From the NCBI RefSeq assembly GCF_004014805.1, contig NZ_ATDN01000005.1, positions 87,909 through 151,908 on the forward strand: 64,000 nucleotides of DNA, read 5' to 3'. Of the stretch, positions 1-9,120 are shown piece by piece. Under the pieces are notes generated by a model, which was not told the origin of the DNA, ran no database searches, and saw only the letters and a list, made by a program, of their open reading frames with translations. A program made the translations under genes and the position numbers. This DNA is from Mycolicibacterium elephantis DSM 44368 (GTDB lineage: Bacteria > Actinomycetota > Actinomycetes > Mycobacteriales > Mycobacteriaceae). The first letter of the stretch is position 1; each line of letters starts with the position of its first letter.

Positions 1-907
1 ACCCACGGATGGCGGCAAGCGGCGTGCGCAGTTCGTGGCTGGCGTCGGCGACGAACTGTCGGACACGTGTTTCGCTGGCGTGCCGCGCTCTCAACGCGCC
101 CGCGATGCGGTCGAGCATGCGGTTGAGCGCGGTACCGAGTTGGCCGACTTCGGTGTGCGCGCCGCCCGGGTCGACCTCCACGATCGGCGTCGGAAGCCGG
201 ACTTCGCCACGATCCAGCTCGAGGTCGGCGACCTGTGTGGCAGCCTCGGAAACCCGTGCCAGCGGCGCGAGTTGGCGCCGGATGATCAACACACCCGCCG
301 TGGCGGCGCCGACCAACGCAACAGCCCCGACCACGCAGAAGATCAACGTCACGGTCAGCAGCGTGGAGTCGACGTCCGAGGTGGGCAGGCCGGTCACGAT
401 CGTCTCACCGGGCCGGTGCGCGGACACAGCGACGACACGGTAGCGCCCGAGCCCGTCGAGCTCCACGGTGGTCGGCGCGGCCTCGGGGGTGATCCGCGCG
501 AGTTGTCGCGCTGCCTCCGTACTGATTTCGGCTCGTGTGCCGTCCGCGGTGATGACAGCCGCGTCGACCGGCGCGCCACGTGCGACGACGGCGCCGACGG
601 TGCGTGCGGCCTGGCCGGGCGCGTTGAGAAACGCGGGACCCGGGCCACGGTCGTCGTGGATGATCATCCGCCGTGGAAACCCCGGCGGATGGGGAAACCC
701 TCGCGGCGGCGGAGGTCCGAGCTGGAAGATGCCCGCCGAGCGCCGTCCGGTCTCAGCCAGCTGTGCGTCGAGCTGGTTGGTCAGAAAGTGTTGCAGCGCA
801 ACGACGGTGCCCAGCCCGATGGCCGCGCACACCACGGCCAGCAGCGAAATCTGGGCGGCCAACAACCGGGACCGCAGCGACCACGTCCGCGGCGAACGAA
901 GCCGCAT
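1..907 (-). CDS. tcrY: Sensor histidine kinase, TcrY-type (C-terminus cut by window edge)
   Basis: Membrane sensor kinase expected to phosphorylate the response regulator encoded just upstream. The reading frame is open from ATG at 907 to the edge. Residues about 14-35 form a first membrane segment, followed by an extracytoplasmic sensor of about 135 residues rich in Pro/Gly/Arg. A second membrane segment (about 170-195) and a HAMP-like linker come next. The last residues inside the window carry the H-box DASHELRTPLAAIRG with the phospho-accepting His; the ATPase domain lies outside. The start is 10 bases after the tcrX stop, so the two are co-transcribed. Assignment to TcrY rests mainly on the strong resemblance of its partner to TcrX. 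Confidence 0.8.
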   Translation of the reverse strand, partial: MRLRSPRTWSLRSRLLAAQISLLAVVCAAIGLGTVVALQHFLTNQLDAQLAETGRRSAGIFQLGPPPPRGFPHPPGFPRRMIIHDDRGPGPAFLNAPGQAARTVGAVVARGAPVDAAVITADGTRAEISTEAARQLARITPEAAPTTVELDGLGRYRVVAVSAHRPGETIVTGLPTSDVDSTLLTVTLIFCVVGAVALVGAATAGVLIIRRQLAPLARVSEAATQVADLELDRGEVRLPTPIVEVDPGGAHTEVGQLGTALNRMLDRIAGALRARHASETRVRQFVADASHELRTPLAAIRG

Positions 908-917
908 CAACCGTCGC

Positions 918-1622
918 TCACCGCGCGGGTTTGAGGACATACCCGGCACCGCGCAAGGTGTGGATCATCGGCTCGCGCCCGCTGTCGATCTTCTTGCGCA
1001 GATACGAGATGTACAGCTCGACGATGTTGGACCGACCGCCGAAGTCATAGCTCCACACCCGGTCGAGAATCTGCGCCTTGGACAGCACCCGCTTGGCGTT
1101 GCGCATCAGGAACCGCAGCAGTTCGAACTCCGTGGCGGTCAACGAAATCAACTCACCGCCGCGCGTCACCTCATGGCTGTCCTCGTCGAGCACCAGATCC
1201 CCGACGACGATCTTGGCCCCACCCGTTTCACTGGCGACCCCGGTGCGGCGCAGCAGGGCCCGCATCCGCAGCACCACCTCTTCGATGCTGAACGGTTTGG
1301 TCACGTAGTCGTCGCCGCCCGCGGTCAGGCCCGCGATGCGGTCCTCGACCGAGTCCTTCGCGGTCAGCAACAGTAAGGGCAGCCCGGGAATCTGCTCACG
1401 CAGCTTGTGCAGGACGTCCAGACCGCTCATGTCGGGCAGCATCACGTCGAGCACGACCACGTCGGGGGGCGTCTGACGGGCCGACGCGATCGCCGACGCG
1501 CCGTCGCAGGCGGTCGCGATCTCCCAGCCCTCGTAGCGCAGCGCCATCGACACCAGTTCGGCCAGCACCGGCTCGTCGTCGACCACCAGCACGTGGATGG
1601 GTTTTCCGTCAGCCCGGCGCAT
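918..1622 (-). CDS. tcrX: OmpR/PhoB-family response regulator, TcrX-like
   Basis: Cytoplasmic DNA-binding response regulator, about 234 residues. The N-terminal receiver domain shows the acidic pair in VLVVDDEP, the phospho-acceptor Asp in VVLDVMLPDMSG, the switch Thr in LLLTAKD and the Lys in DYVTKPFS. The C-terminal winged helix (residues about 135-234) includes LTATEFELLRFLM and LHTLRGAGYVLKP-like motifs. I chose the ATG at 1622 (MRRADGKP) because this matches the start of M. tuberculosis TcrX as I remember it; the frame stays open to 1676. It overlaps no gene and heads a two-gene operon with the kinase. Three CTGTG repeats at 11-base spacing lie 79-105 bases upstream and may be an autoregulatory site. 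Confidence 0.85.
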   Translation of the reverse strand: MRRADGKPIHVLVVDDEPVLAELVSMALRYEGWEIATACDGASAIASARQTPPDVVVLDVMLPDMSGLDVLHKLREQIPGLPLLLLTAKDSVEDRIAGLTAGGDDYVTKPFSIEEVVLRMRALLRRTGVASETGGAKIVVGDLVLDEDSHEVTRGGELISLTATEFELLRFLMRNAKRVLSKAQILDRVWSYDFGGRSNIVELYISYLRKKIDSGREPMIHTLRGAGYVLKPAR

Positions 1623-1700
1623 GACGACGCGCGCGGGTTCCTGCTCGCTGACGGAGGATCGCCCCATAACGGCCATTATTCGCGCCGGTCTTAGCGTGTG

Positions 1701-1727
1701 CTGTGCGATTCCTGTGCGTCAGCTGTG
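1701..1727 (-). promoter_or_regulatory. Three CTGTG direct repeats spaced 11 bp (candidate response-regulator box)
   Basis: CTGTG occurs at 1701-1705, 1712-1716 and 1723-1727, exactly one helical turn apart. It lies between the tcrX start and the end of the next minus-strand gene. Direct repeats at about 11 bp are the typical binding pattern of OmpR-family regulators, and PhoP of M. tuberculosis uses repeats related to CTGTGA. The assignment to TcrX is inferred from position and periodicity only. Confidence 0.5.
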
Positions 1728-1746
1728 TAGCCGGGCGATCGGCGCC

Positions 1747-1977
1747 TTAGTCGGCGGTGGGCGCAGGCTCGGCGGTGACCTCGGGCGTCGCCACGGGCGT
1801 CTCGAGTTCGGTGTCCGCCGTCGTCGAGGTCGTGGTCTCGCCCAGAGTCATGTCAGGCTCCTGGCTGACGGTCCCCATACCGTCGGGGACCGGGGCGAAC
1901 ACCGCGCCGAGTGCCCCGATGGCGATGACGGCGCCGACGCCGACACCTGCGAATATGCGCTTCAACTGGGTCTTCAC
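1747..1977 (-). CDS. Small exported or membrane-anchored Thr/Pro-rich protein
   Basis: A 76-residue protein of unknown function. It begins MKTQLKRIFAG, with a basic N-terminus followed by a hydrophobic segment (residues about 9-28), which acts either as a signal peptide or as an anchor. The remainder is low-complexity and acidic, rich in Thr, Pro, Glu and Ala. No Cys is suitably placed for lipidation. It lies 22 bases downstream of a second protein of the same design (2000-2269) on the same strand, so the pair looks like a divergent tandem duplication. Its position just upstream of the tcrX operon suggests, but does not prove, a cell-envelope link to that sensor system. Confidence 0.6.
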   Translation of the reverse strand: MKTQLKRIFAGVGVGAVIAIGALGAVFAPVPDGMGTVSQEPDMTLGETTTSTTADTELETPVATPEVTAEPAPTAD

Positions 1978-1999
1978 CGTTGCTCACTCCGTTCGACTA

Positions 2000-2269
2000 C
2001 TACGCTTCGCCAGTGGGAATGGGGGTCGGCGTCGTCGTGATCGGCGGTGTGGCCGCCGACGTCTCCGGCGCCTCGGGCAACACAGTTTCGGTGATTGTCT
2101 CACCCGTGGTGATCTCGGAGGTGGTCACCGGCCCGGGCGGCCGCGGCGCGTCGTCTTCCTGGGCGAGGCTGGTACCGGTTACGGCGGTGATGCCCGCCAT
2201 CACCAGCACGGCGCCGGCGCCGACGGTCGCCGCGAGCATCTTGACCCGTGTCCGGTTCAGCGTGATCAC
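2000..2269 (-). CDS. Small exported Thr/Pro-rich protein, relative of the downstream gene
   Basis: About 89 residues if translation begins at the GTG at 2269. An in-frame CTG at 2260 sits 8 bases after the AAGGAG ribosome site and is better spaced, so the start is uncertain. After a short basic N-terminus there is a hydrophobic stretch (MLAATVGAGAVLVMAGITAV). A signal-peptidase-like TSLAQED follows, then a Thr/Pro/Glu-rich tail ending PTPIPTGEA. No domain is recognisable. Composition and layout match the 76-residue neighbour. It is divergent from the opp operon, sharing an intergenic region of about 140 bases. Confidence 0.55.
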   Translation of the reverse strand: MITLNRTRVKMLAATVGAGAVLVMAGITAVTGTSLAQEDDAPRPPGPVTTSEITTGETITETVLPEAPETSAATPPITTTPTPIPTGEA

Positions 2270-2407
2270 TCCTTCTGCCGGTGCTTGGGTAGCCACCTCG
2301 GTCGCGCCTGAAACGCGCCTATGGGCGACATCAGGCCGCGTCGCGCGTCCAGCGCCGCGACCATCTCTTAACCTGTGCGTCATGACGCGGACCGATGGAC
2401 CGACCGC

Positions 2408-3381
<974 letters not shown>

Positions 3382-3385
<4 letters not shown>

Positions 3386-4308
3386 CCGAATCCGTCGCCG
3401 AATCGTCGTCGACCACCGCCAAGTCGGGCGTGGACGCCCACAAGTTCGCGTCGCGGCGGGTGCTGGTGTGGCGCCGGTTCCTGCGCAACAAGGCCGCCGT
3501 GGCCTCGCTGGTGCTGCTCGTGCTGCTGTTCATCGGCTGTTACGCGCTGCCGCCTTTGCTTCCGTACACCTACCACGACCTGGACTACTACGCGCTGCGG
3601 CAGCCACCGAGCACCGAGCACTGGTTCGGCACCAACGCGCTGGGCCAGGACCTGCTGGCGCAGACGCTGCGCGGCATGCAGAAGTCCATGCTCATCGGGG
3701 TCTGCGTGGCGTTCATCTCCACGGTGATCGCCGCGACCGTCGGCACGATCAGCGGCTACTTCGGCGGCTGGCGTGACCGCAGCCTGATGTGGCTCGTCGA
3801 CCTGATGCTGGTGGTGCCGAGCTTCCTGCTGATCACGATCGTGGTGCAGCGCACCCGGGGTGACATCGTCTGGATGATCGCGCTGCTGGCGGTGTTCAGC
3901 TGGATGATCAGCTCGCGCATCGTGCGGGGTCTGACGATGAGCCTTCGTGACCGCGAATTCGTAGCCGCGGCACGGTATATGGGTGTGCGCAACCGACGCA
4001 TCATCCTTCGCCACATCCTGCCCAACGTCGCGTCGATCATCATCATCGACACCGCGTTGAACGTGGGGGTGGCCGTGCTGGCCGAAACCGGGCTGAGCTT
4101 TCTGGGTTTCGGCATTCAGCCGCCCGACGTGTCACTGGGAACGCTGATCGCTGACGGCACCAAGTCCGCGACCACCTTCCCGTGGCTGTTCCTGTTTCCC
4201 GCGGGTGTCCTGGTGCTGATCATCTTGTGCGCCAACCTCGTCGGTGACGGGCTGCGCGACGCGCTGGATCCCAGCGCCAAGCCCCTGCGAAGGGGCCGAC
4301 GGAAATGA
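3382..4308 (+). CDS. oppC: Oligopeptide ABC transporter permease OppC
   Basis: Second permease of the peptide importer, 308 residues. A cytoplasmic Ser/Thr-rich N-terminus of about 35 residues precedes the first helix (the OppC_N pattern, [16 protein letters not shown]). Five further helices follow, and the EAA loop [19 protein letters not shown] lies near residue 205. The DALDPS-type C-terminus is typical of OppC/DppC. Both ends overlap neighbours by ATGA: the oppB stop on the left, the oppD start on the right. It is predicted to form the membrane channel with OppB. Confidence 0.93.
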
Positions 4309-6140
4309 GCCTGCTGCGGGTCCGGGACCTGACGGTCACGTTTCCCACCGACACGGCGGCGGTGAACGCGGTGCGCGGCATGAACTTTCACGTCGACCCG
4401 GGTGAAGTCGTGGCTCTCGTCGGTGAGTCGGGTGCGGGCAAGTCGGCCACCGCGATGGCCGTCGTCGGGCTGCTGCCCGACTACGCCGAGGTGACCGGGT
4501 CGATCCGGCTGCACGATGCCGAGCTGATCGGCCTCTCCGACGCGCGCATGTCGACGATCCGCGGCAAGACCATCGGCACGGTGTTTCAGGATCCGATGTC
4601 GGCGCTCACCCCGGTCTACACCGTCGGCGACCAGATCGCCGAAGCGATCACCATCCACCAGCGCGGCACCACCCGCCGCGCCGCCCACGCCCGCGCGGTC
4701 GAGTTGCTCGAACTGGTCGGCATCGCCCAACCCGAACAGCGGTCGCGCTCGTTTCCTCACGAGCTCTCCGGCGGCGAGCGCCAGCGGGTGGTCATCGCGA
4801 TCGCGATCGCCAACGACCCCGATCTGCTGATCTGCGACGAACCGACCACCGCGCTGGACGTCACGGTGCAGCAGCAGATCCTCGAGGTGCTCGAGACCGC
4901 CCGAGACGTCACCGGCGCCGGCGTGCTGATCATCACCCACGACCTGGGCGTGGTCGCCGAGTTCGCCGACCGCGCGCTGGTGATGTATGCGGGCAGAGCC
5001 GTCGAGGTGGCTCCCGTCGATGAGTTGTACCGCGACCGCCGGATGCCCTACACCGTCGGGCTGCTGGGCTCGGTGCCGCGGCTGGACGCCGCCCAGGGCG
5101 CGCGTCTGGTTCCGATACCCGGGGCGCCGCCGTCACTGGTCGCACTGCCGCCCGGCTGTCCGTTCACCCCGCGTTGCCCGTTGGCCATCGACGAGTGCAG
5201 CGCCGCCGAGCCGGAACTGGTGGAGGTGGGACCGTCTCATGCGGCGGCGTGCATCCGCACCGAACACGTCGTCGGGCGCAGCGCCGCCGAACTCTACGGC
5301 GTTTCCACCGAGCCGCCTCCGGCGCAGCCCGCCGACGATCTGCCCGTCGTGCTGCGGGTGCAGAACCTGGTCAAGACCTACAAGCTGACCAAGGGGGTGG
5401 TGTTCCGGCGGCAGGTCGGCGAGGTGCGTGCGGTCGACGGCATCAGCTTCGAACTGCAGCGCGGGCGCACGCTGGGCATCGTCGGCGAATCCGGCTCGGG
5501 CAAGTCGACCACCCTGCACGAGATTTTGGAACTGGCTCCGCCGCAATCGGGTTCGATCGAGGTGCTCGGGGCCGACGTCGCCTCGCTGGATCGTCGGGCC
5601 CGACGGGCGTTGCGGGGGGACCTCCAGGTGGTGTTCCAGGATCCGGTCGCCTCGCTGGATCCGCGGCTGCCGGTGTTCGACGTGCTGGCAGAGCCGCTGC
5701 GGGCCAACGGCTTCGATAAGCCGCGCACCGAGGACCGGGTCCGCGAACTGCTCGACATCGTCGGGTTGCGGGCGCAGGACGCCGCCCGGTATCCGGCGGA
5801 GTTCTCCGGCGGGCAAAAGCAGCGCATCGGGATCGCGCGGGCGCTGGCCCTGCAGCCCAAGATTCTCGCCCTCGACGAACCGGTGTCGGCGCTGGACGTG
5901 TCGATCCAGGCCGGGATCATCAACCTGCTGCTGGACCTGCAGGACCGCTTCGGGTTGTCGTACCTGTTCGTGTCGCACGACCTGTCCGTGGTGCGACACC
6001 TCGCCCATCGGGTCGCCGTGATGTACAAGGGCACCATCGTTGAGCAGGGCGACGGCGATCAGGTGTTCAACAACCCCAGCCACGACTACACCCGCAGGCT
6101 GCTTGCCGCGGTTCCGCAGCCCGAGGTGAATCGCGGCTAG
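4305..6140 (+). CDS. oppD: Oligopeptide ABC transporter ATPase, fused OppD/OppF type
   Basis: A single 611-residue polypeptide with two nucleotide-binding domains, replacing separate OppD and OppF. The first half has Walker A GESGAGKS (about residue 40), signature LSGGERQRV and Walker B/DEPTTALD. It ends in the Cys-rich oligopeptide-ABC tail ([14 protein letters not shown], about 285-300), which in this family can hold an iron-sulfur cluster. The second half repeats [19 protein letters not shown] and DEPVSALD. Both halves keep intact catalytic motifs, so both sites should hydrolyse ATP. Translationally coupled to oppC; the oppA start follows after 11 bases. Confidence 0.92.
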   Translation: MSLLRVRDLTVTFPTDTAAVNAVRGMNFHVDPGEVVALVGESGAGKSATAMAVVGLLPDYAEVTGSIRLHDAELIGLSDARMSTIRGKTIGTVFQDPMSALTPVYTVGDQIAEAITIHQRGTTRRAAHARAVELLELVGIAQPEQRSRSFPHELSGGERQRVVIAIAIANDPDLLICDEPTTALDVTVQQQILEVLETARDVTGAGVLIITHDLGVVAEFADRALVMYAGRAVEVAPVDELYRDRRMPYTVGLLGSVPRLDAAQGARLVPIPGAPPSLVALPPGCPFTPRCPLAIDECSAAEPELVEVGPSHAAACIRTEHVVGRSAAELYGVSTEPPPAQPADDLPVVLRVQNLVKTYKLTKGVVFRRQVGEVRAVDGISFELQRGRTLGIVGESGSGKSTTLHEILELAPPQSGSIEVLGADVASLDRRARRALRGDLQVVFQDPVASLDPRLPVFDVLAEPLRANGFDKPRTEDRVRELLDIVGLRAQDAARYPAEFSGGQKQRIGIARALALQPKILALDEPVSALDVSIQAGIINLLLDLQDRFGLSYLFVSHDLSVVRHLAHRVAVMYKGTIVEQGDGDQVFNNPSHDYTRRLLAAVPQPEVNRG

Positions 6141-6151
6141 AGTCGATCGGC

Positions 6152-7819
6152 ATGAAGACCCGACGCTTCGCTGCGGCGACCCTGGCAACCGTGTTGGTGC
6201 TGTCTGGTTGTACCGGCGGCAACGAGGAAGCCCCGTCGGCCGGTGGGGCCGCAGAAGTCGGCACCACCAACGACATCAACCCGCAACCGCGCGAGAACCT
6301 GCGCGAAGGCGGCAATCTCCGGCTGGCGCTGAACGACTTCCCGCCGAACTTCAACTCGTTGCACATTGACGGCAACACCGGCGATGTCGCCGCGCTGATG
6401 CGCCCGACGATGCCGCGCGCGTTCCGGATCGCCGCCGACGGATCCGCGACCGTCAACACCGACTACTTCACCAGCGTCGAGTTGACGAGTACCGACCCGC
6501 AGGTCGTCACCTACACGATCAACCCCGAGGCGGTGTGGAGCGACGGCACACCGATCACTTGGGAAGACCTCAAATCCCAGATCGAGGCCACCAGCGGCAA
6601 GAACGACCAGTTCGGCATCGCCGCGACCAACGGCAGTGACCGCGTCGCCTCCGTCGAACGCGGCGTCGATGACCGTCAGGCGGTGATCACCTTCGCCGAG
6701 CCGTGGGCCGACTGGAAGGGCATGTTCGCGGGGTCCACCGTGCTGACGCCGAAGAGTACGACGGCGAACCCGGAAGTGTTCAACCAAGGTCAGCTCGAGC
6801 AGCCCGGCCCGTCGGCGGGACCGTTCATGATCTCCGAACTCGACCGCGGCGCCAAACGGATCACGTTGACACGCAACCCGAAATGGTGGGGCGAGCCGCC
6901 ACTACTGGACCGCATCACCTTCCTCGTGCTCGACGACGCCGCACGCATCCCCGCGTTACAGAACAACACCATCGACGCCAGCGGCCTCGCCACGCTCGAC
7001 GAGATGGAGATCGCCCGGCGCACCGCCGACATCAGCATCCGACGCGCACCTGGCCTGGCCTGGTACCACTTCACGTTCAACGGTGCGCCCGGCAAGATCC
7101 TGGAGGACCCGGCGCTGCGCCGGGCCATCGCGAAAGGCATCGACCGCAACACGATCGCCGCGGTGACCATGCGCGGGTTGGCCGACAACCCCGTACCGCT
7201 GAACAACCACATCTTCGTTGCGGGCCAGAAGGGTTACCAGGACAACAGCGGCGTCGTCGCGTTCAACCCCGACCAGGCCAGGCAGGAACTCGACGGGCTG
7301 GGTTGGCGGCTCAACGGGCAGTTCCGCGAGAAGGACGGCCGCCAGCTGGTGATCCGTGACGTCCTCTTCGACTCCCTCAGCACTCGGCAGTACGGGCAGA
7401 TCGCACAGAACAATCTGGCCCAGATCGGGGTGAAGCTGGAACTCGATGTCAGGCCGGCCGCCGGTTTCTTCACCGACTTCATCACGGTCGGCAACTTCGA
7501 CATCGCCCAATTCGCTTGGAGCGGTGATGCGTTCCCGCTGGCGAGCCTGACCCAGATCTATCGCACGGGTGCCGAGAGCAACTTCGGCCGGATCAGCAGC
7601 CCCGAGATCGACGCCAAGATCGAAGAGACCGTTTCCGAGTTGGATCCGGACAAGGCGCGCACGCTGGCCAACGAGTTGGACAAGATGCTGTTCGAAGAGG
7701 TGTTCAGCCTGCCGTTGACTCAGTCGACCGGAAACATCGCTGTGCGAAGCAATTTGGCCAATTTCGGGGCGTTCGGCCTGGCCGATGCCGACTACACCGA
7801 GATCGGCTTCATGAAGTAG
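6152..7819 (+). CDS. oppA: Oligopeptide-binding lipoprotein OppA
   Basis: Extracytoplasmic substrate-binding subunit, 555 residues, SBP_bac_5 family. The N-terminus MKTRRFAAATLATVLVLSGC ends in a clear lipobox (LSGC), so it is anchored by lipidated Cys after export. The body shows the usual two-lobed peptide-binding features, for example LRLALNDFPPNFNSL, DGTPITWEDL and LRRAIAKGIDR. It delivers peptides to OppBC/OppD encoded upstream in the same operon. Its 3' end overlaps the last 11 bases of the convergent hydrolase pseudogene. Confidence 0.92.
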   Translation: MKTRRFAAATLATVLVLSGCTGGNEEAPSAGGAAEVGTTNDINPQPRENLREGGNLRLALNDFPPNFNSLHIDGNTGDVAALMRPTMPRAFRIAADGSATVNTDYFTSVELTSTDPQVVTYTINPEAVWSDGTPITWEDLKSQIEATSGKNDQFGIAATNGSDRVASVERGVDDRQAVITFAEPWADWKGMFAGSTVLTPKSTTANPEVFNQGQLEQPGPSAGPFMISELDRGAKRITLTRNPKWWGEPPLLDRITFLVLDDAARIPALQNNTIDASGLATLDEMEIARRTADISIRRAPGLAWYHFTFNGAPGKILEDPALRRAIAKGIDRNTIAAVTMRGLADNPVPLNNHIFVAGQKGYQDNSGVVAFNPDQARQELDGLGWRLNGQFREKDGRQLVIRDVLFDSLSTRQYGQIAQNNLAQIGVKLELDVRPAAGFFTDFITVGNFDIAQFAWSGDAFPLASLTQIYRTGAESNFGRISSPEIDAKIEETVSELDPDKARTLANELDKMLFEEVFSLPLTQSTGNIAVRSNLANFGAFGLADADYTEIGFMK

Positions 7820-9070
7820 CGCGCTGCGTGGTTCGCGAAACCCCGACGGGCAGCGCCGCTTCCAGCGTCGTCGCCGCCGCGACGCCCCACCTCAAGGCGC
7901 GGATCGCCAGCCCGGCGGGCCGGGAGTCCAACGCCGCCGAACGGGCGGGCAGTCCGGCCGCCTTGCCCGCGTAGAGCGCGCCGACGATGTCCAGTGCCGC
8001 GCGCTCCCGAAAGTCCACGATGCTGTGCCCCGCGGTCGGCAACGCGACCAGCACCGCATCCGGTATCAACGATGCGACGCGGCGGGCCACCTCCGGCGGG
8101 GTGACCAGGTCGCGGCCGCCGGAGACCACGACGGTGGGCCAGCGAAAGTTCGGCATTTCGCTGGCCAGGTCGTATGGTTCGGCGACGAAGTCGGTTGGGT
8201 TCAGCGAACTTTCGCGGTACGCGACGGCGGGTTCAGGGGCAGACCGTCCGGGTCGGCGCCGTAGTTGAGCTCGCGGTAGGCGATCCGGCCCACCAGGTCC
8301 GGTTCGTTGCGATAGGGCGCCTTGCGGTCGAACACGAATCGGCCGGCCCGGTCCATAGCGGACCACAGATACCGCCGGCCGGTGAGCAGCAGGTCGAGCT
8401 GACGGCTCAGCAGGTCGGGACCGGCGAACCCGTAGACCGCGGTGGCGAGGTTGGTGGCGGCCGGCGTCAAGACACCGTCGTCGACCAGGCGGCGCACCTT
8501 CGGCGCCAGGTCGGCTGTCTCCGGGTCGGCCCCGTGCCACAACAGCCGTCGGGTGGCGTCCCGTACGGCGTGGATGTCGGCTGCCGACAGCACCGGTGAG
8601 TCCAGCACCATCGCGTGCACCCGGTCGGGATGGCGCACGCCGAAACCACCGGCCACGTAGCTTCCGTAGGAGGTGCCGTAGACGACGGCCTTCTCGACGC
8701 CGGCGTCGTCGAGCACGGCGGCGAGGTCGTCGACGACCTGCTCGATGGTGACCGCGTCGGGCGGGAGGTCCGCGCCGGAGTCGTCGTGGCGAGACATCCC
8801 GACGCCGCGGTGCTCGACCATGATCACGTCCAACCCGGCGGCCGCCGCGCGGCGCCGGAAACCCCGGTACAGCGCCACCGAGGCGGCGCCGGGCCCGCCG
8901 GGGATGAGCAGCAGCGGATGCCTGGACTTGCGCCCGGCGCGCACGTAGTACAGGTCGAAGCCGTCGTCGGAGCCGGGAGTCACCGGACGGCGGACGGGAC
9001 GCACGCCGGGCAGCGCCGCGAGCTTGTCGTGGACGCGGCGACGCTTCGCGTTCTTGGCCATTGCCCTCAT
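7809..9070 (-). pseudogene. Alpha/beta hydrolase (proline-iminopeptidase-like), broken by a one-base frameshift
   Basis: Two frames together encode one hydrolase of about 420 residues. The first (start ATG 9070 or 9061, premature stop at 8201) carries the oxyanion motif LIPGGPG and the nucleophile motif GTSYGSY. The second continues from about 8228 as AVAYRESSLNPTDF and carries the rest of the triad: Asp in VVVSGGRDLVTPP and His in PTAGHSIVD. Adding a single G after CTGAACCCG (about 8228) restores one continuous frame, so a one-base deletion is the simplest explanation. As written, the product loses the catalytic Asp and His and should be inactive. A sequencing error cannot be excluded. Confidence 0.8.
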
Positions 9071-9120
9071 TGTGCCCGGTTGCGACTCGCCGTGTGGTGG
9101 GTCGTCGTCAGCGTGACGCG

